Positions 60,265-64,000 of a stretch of 64,000 nt of DNA are shown piece after piece. The notes below the pieces were generated by a model. That model was not told the DNA's origin. It did not search any database and saw only the letters and a program-made list of their open reading frames with translations. This stretch comes from Gymnogyps californianus (Eukaryota > Chordata > Aves > Accipitriformes > Cathartidae). Position numbers and translations under genes: made by a program. Every line of letters begins with the position of its first letter. The first letter of the stretch is position 1. Where the stretch lies: the NCBI RefSeq assembly GCF_018139145.2, contig NC_059476.1, forward strand, positions 11,587,001-11,651,000, in the 5' to 3' direction.

Positions 60265-61322
60265 CTCAGAGCAACAAACAAGCACTCTGCTATTCCAGGG
60301 AACATGGGGAATGCTGTGAACCCTGTATACTGAACAAGGATGTTTTCCATTAGCCACCTCTAGAAAGAGCAGAGAGGATTCACAGTGGAAGAAAGCCCAA
60401 AAAATACATTGCTATCCCAAAGAGTCTAACTGCCCCACAGTCAGTGCCACGCCAGGTCTCCAGCTCCCATGAATAGGTGCTGTTCCACAGACTTAGGTCG
60501 CAGCTTTTCACACCAGCGGAGTAATTGGCACAGTAATAGCTTGTATTCTGTCTTCCGTTGAGTGCACTTTTGTCCATTAAAGTTGATAATGGATTATGGA
60601 TTGAGCTCAAAATTCCTTCTCAGCATTAATAACTCCCTTAATTACAAGCTGATAATCCAGAAACAAATCCCACTGCTAACATCAAGTATTGTACTGAACA
60701 AGCTGTCCTTTTGTGCCTTCTGAGGAGAACTGAGGAGGATATGTTCTCACACATTTCTCTTTATGGCTGTAAGCAGACACATAAAGCCAGTTTTGATAAA
60801 GGGCTTTGTTGTATACCCCAAAGCAGTTCATCTTAGCAACTGTAAATGCCAGGACACTGTATAAATCATTTTATGCTACCAGTTGCTTTATACTTAAAAG
60901 GGTACTCATGTCAGATACTGTCTTTGCTTGGGTCTAGCACTGCAGAAAACACTTCTCCCCAGGTGATATGAGAATGGACCAGGTTAACGGCAATGCCGCA
61001 CATGCAGCGGAGTGATGTTAATTCATTATAACACACTCAGGACATAAGCCTGTGCAATGAAAGGTGCTGCCTCAGAGAAAGCTGGCGTATGAACAGAAGC
61101 TTTGTGGTTCAGCAGTCAAAGCAGGACAGGAGTCGAAGTTTGGGCAGACGGCGAGTGGAAGGTATTTCTGCATATGCTCTTCTTTTGCATCTGATCTGCT
61201 CTGGACACTGTCACCCTGCAGCTCCGTCACAGGGGTCACAGCCAGCCCACGAGACTTCTCTGGGAGCTCAACTCTTCATATAGCAAACTAGAAACAGTCT
61301 GCCACAAATTTGCTCTATTATT

Positions 61323-61385
61323 GGTAATAATGATCATTACCAGTTACCTTAAGATTAAGGCAATATTATATTAATGATAAGGTAA
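61323..61385. repeat. AT-rich nested palindromes
   Basis: TAATGATCATTA at 61328-61339 is a perfect 12-bp palindrome inside GGTAATAATGATCATTACC. It is followed by TTACCTTAAG (from 61345), which is nearly complementary to GATAAGGTAA ending at 61385. TTAATGA and TAAT cores repeat through the segment. Confidence 0.65.
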
Positions 61386-63914
61386 TAAAATAGGGAACAC
61401 ATTTTGGAAAAATCATTCCTCTGGCACTCAACCTGCAATCATTCTCAGCTGCTTATCTGCAGATGCTCTAAAATCTTCTGTGAAAGTTATTCTCTGAATT
61501 TTGGTAAGAAGTTAGGCAGATTTGCTTCTTACTAAAGTGTCCACTTGTTAGTGATCTTCCAAGAAAAAATTAAATTCTGAGTCAGAAATTAGATCAGAGA
61601 AAAATATTTTTCTTATTTGTTACATGTGATCATCACATTCACCAGCTTCATATTATTGTCACATACAAAGTCATCATGTCTCATCTGTCTGTATTTACTC
61701 ATTTATCACTAAACTCATAAGTATGGGTTTTTTAATCCATAATTTCAGGAGCCTACGCTCTCTGGCACAAGTTCCTCAAACTCCCATGATTCCCAGCTCA
61801 TGTCTGGACATCTAAATACAAGGCAGCAGGCAACTGCAAAACCAAGCACTGTCATGCCCTGTACAAGCATGTGTACAATCCATAGCATGCCTTACACTTC
61901 AATTCTTAGCATAGAAATTAGCACCAGAAAATCCCTTTTCTTTCTAGTGAAAGTGAAGCTAGTTCTCTTCAACAACGCTCTGTAGTATATTCTATGGCCT
62001 GTCAAATCCTTTTCATTACAACACTTTTCATTTAAGAAAAAAATGTGTTTGCTCATTTCAAGTCCCAAAGGAGATCATCTTCACTGGATGTGGAAAGCAG
62101 TCATGATGGACTAGGACAGGAATGAGGACTGGGTTCTGTCTTCAGAACAAATGTTCTCTCTTTATTCCTGCCCCGCTCCTCAGCCAGTCCATTCACCACT
62201 CTGCTATCGACTGTGGCTCAGTCCAGAGACTCTCATTTACTGTAGCAAATGAGCCAATAAATCTAACATGTCATAATCCCAAAGCCAAGCAAAAACCATG
62301 GGACTGTATCTTCCACCAGAGTAAATCTGCATAGCCAGGGTAAATCCTCCATTCAGTTTTAATTAATATCAACTGAGGACATGACCAAATTATTCTAGAT
62401 TGTACCACCAAAGTTGTATTGTGGAATTTATATGGATTTTATCCATACATGTTGATAGCTTAGAAGAGCTGGTCATAATGCATATTGAAACTAGGACCTC
62501 TTTACAATGACACCCTCTTTTCTTCTCCCTGTGAATATCAAACAGAAGTCCATGTGTCTCCTGTTGTCATGTCTCCTGCTCTTGGAGACACATCTAAGAA
62601 TCAGTTCCAGGGCTAGGAGAACTCATTGCTTCAGCCTTGACCAGAATTGAGTTAATGGAGGTGGGGAAGAGGGGAATATCTGTCTTGAGAATTAACTTTT
62701 GCCTTGGGTAAGCAGGGAAATAAAATTTTCTAGATAAGGACAGATCTAAGCATCATACCCATTCCCAACATCCTTGTCCCAGTCATCTGGAAATAGTGTC
62801 CCAGGACATTCACTGCCCTCTGCTAGCCTTTCCACCCGAGGGCAAGAGAAACACAGCACCAGCCATCACAGCTGGACAAAAGACTCCACAGACTCTTTCT
62901 GTCTACTTATAAACAAACTCTAATTGATACAGCCAGGAGATTCTTGGACTGAATGTGAAAAAGACTGTAATAAATACTTGGGGGGGCGGAGAGGGGAAAA
63001 CCATTTTCTTCAAAAGACTTCCTCCTCTGGTTAAGGTTGCAGAATCACGATCCTGTCCTTCTTCCTATCATTTGGATATTGCAAGTTCTTTACATCCTGG
63101 AGCTACATTGTCAGCACATCCAAATATGCTACCGTTTTCTCTACAAGACTTTGCTGTAGTTGCTTCTTGCCTTCATGCCAGCTACTGTATGCAATCAGGC
63201 TGCATTGAGGATGAAAGGTATTTTTAAAAAGGGAGAACCTAAAAATCTATTGAAAGTCTCTACTAATCTCCTCCGCACTTGTGTTACAGCTGTGCGATAA
63301 TTTCCTGGACTCATTATTATGGAAGCATTTTGTGGCCATATTATGCAGTCCAGCAGTTACCAGTGTTGAGTCTTCATTCACTTGTAAATGATACATCATC
63401 TCCATTTTCACATGCCTAAGAAAGTGATTCTATTAATACAATCACACTTTTGATGTTTCCTAACTAAGGCTGCCTCTCACAGCATCTGCACGTCCCAGAA
63501 AAAAAGCACTAAGAAGTGTTTTCCCCCTCTTTTTCACTGATGTAATCTGCTTTAACTCCACTGATCTTGTTCTAAGTTCTAGAGGGGGGAGTTGTGTGGA
63601 GGAGGAATGAGAAGATGAGGACTGTAACAGCACCTGTACCTCCTCAGACCAAGAGTCGCTCCAGTCAGCGTCCTGCAGGTGTGGTTGGTAGCAGAAACCT
63701 AGGGAGGGAGCAGAAAGGACATCTTTCCCCTGGTATATCGTTTCAGCTTCCCATGGAGACTTGGAGATGTTGTTTTGGAAGATGCATTTGTTTGGTTGTG
63801 TTTGATAGCTGTAGTTGGAGTGTTCTTTCACTGAGCCTATTCAATTTCTTTTTGAGACAGTCTCTCCATCACAGTGCTAAGGGCTTGCTTTTTCCGTAAG
63901 TATTAACTCTCATT

Positions 63915-64000
63915 CATTAGCATTGAATTTCAGCTTCTTTTCCAGACCATTTAGAAATATGTTGACTAGCACGGATGCAGCAAGACTCCCCTGGTGGCTC
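63915..64000 (-). mobile_element. LINE reverse-transcriptase fragment (CR1/L3 clade), cut by window end
   Basis: The minus strand translates to SHQGSLAASVLVNIF followed by LNGLEKKLKFNANE and a stop. This matches the conserved reverse-transcriptase segment of CR1/L3-clade LINEs (PQGSVLGPVLFNIFINDLE), which follows the catalytic region's P-Q-G-S motif. The plus-strand nucleotides CCAGACCATTTAGAAATATG also fit the antisense consensus of these elements. Downstream coding sequence is missing: the match stops after about 85 bases, so it is a dead, deleted copy. The remainder would lie beyond position 64000. Confidence 0.75.

Larger units (their letters stand above)
58526..63914. other. Unique noncoding sequence with minor simple repeats
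   Basis: No gene is supported. Contents beyond the small repeats listed separately are AT-rich unique DNA. AATTGCAATTAGC and ATCAATTGATTAGG lie near 59670-59710, a possible regulatory cluster. A CpG-containing patch lies at 61130-61160. Frames reach 123 codons (63460-63831 minus) with no recognised product. Confidence 0.55.

Overview
The window looks like vertebrate, and specifically avian, nuclear DNA. It is AT-rich and CpG-poor. Both strands are broken by stops every few dozen codons, and nothing resembles bacterial or phage gene organisation. The bird assignment rests on a CR1 LINE 3' end finished by three ATTCTATG octamers, three more CR1-clade fragments, and two solo LTRs of types I recognise from bird genomes. 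Faint MIR-like and palindromic fossil repeats fit the old amniote background. I cannot name the species, chromosome or neighbouring gene.

No protein-coding gene, rRNA, tRNA, CRISPR array or bacterial-type operon can be supported. The longest stop-to-stop reading frames are about 120-157 codons. Several of them start at TTG or GTG rather than ATG, and none has a domain I recognise or a convincing pair of splice sites. The window is best read as intergenic or deep intronic sequence.

Layout. 1-18 kb is mostly unique sequence with small simple repeats and degraded palindromic repeats; the clearest palindromes are at 10840-10857 and 18178-18354. A solo LTR lies at 19046-19638 with a perfect 5-bp target duplication (CCAGT). 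20-30 kb holds a 21-nt direct repeat, two MIR-like fragments, an isolated CpG-dense patch near 23.65-23.89 kb and a faint local duplication near 25.3-25.7 kb. 30-43 kb is almost feature-free. 42.9-49.9 kb is the repeat-rich heart: a CR1 3' end, a 1.4-kb pyrimidine-rich stretch, a second and better-preserved solo LTR at 44583-45217 (duplication CTGCA), an internally deleted antisense CR1, a young CR1 3' end, and a 142-bp segment present twice on either side of that young CR1. 50-64 kb is mostly unique, with a G-run cluster, AT-rich segments that may be conserved noncoding elements, an old antisense CR1 fragment, and a LINE reverse-transcriptase fragment cut off by the window end.

There is no gene system to describe. 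What the sequence supports is a history of retroelement insertion and decay, plus a few unexplained structures: the 142-bp duplication, the CpG patch, the strand-asymmetric block and the hairpin-like palindromes.
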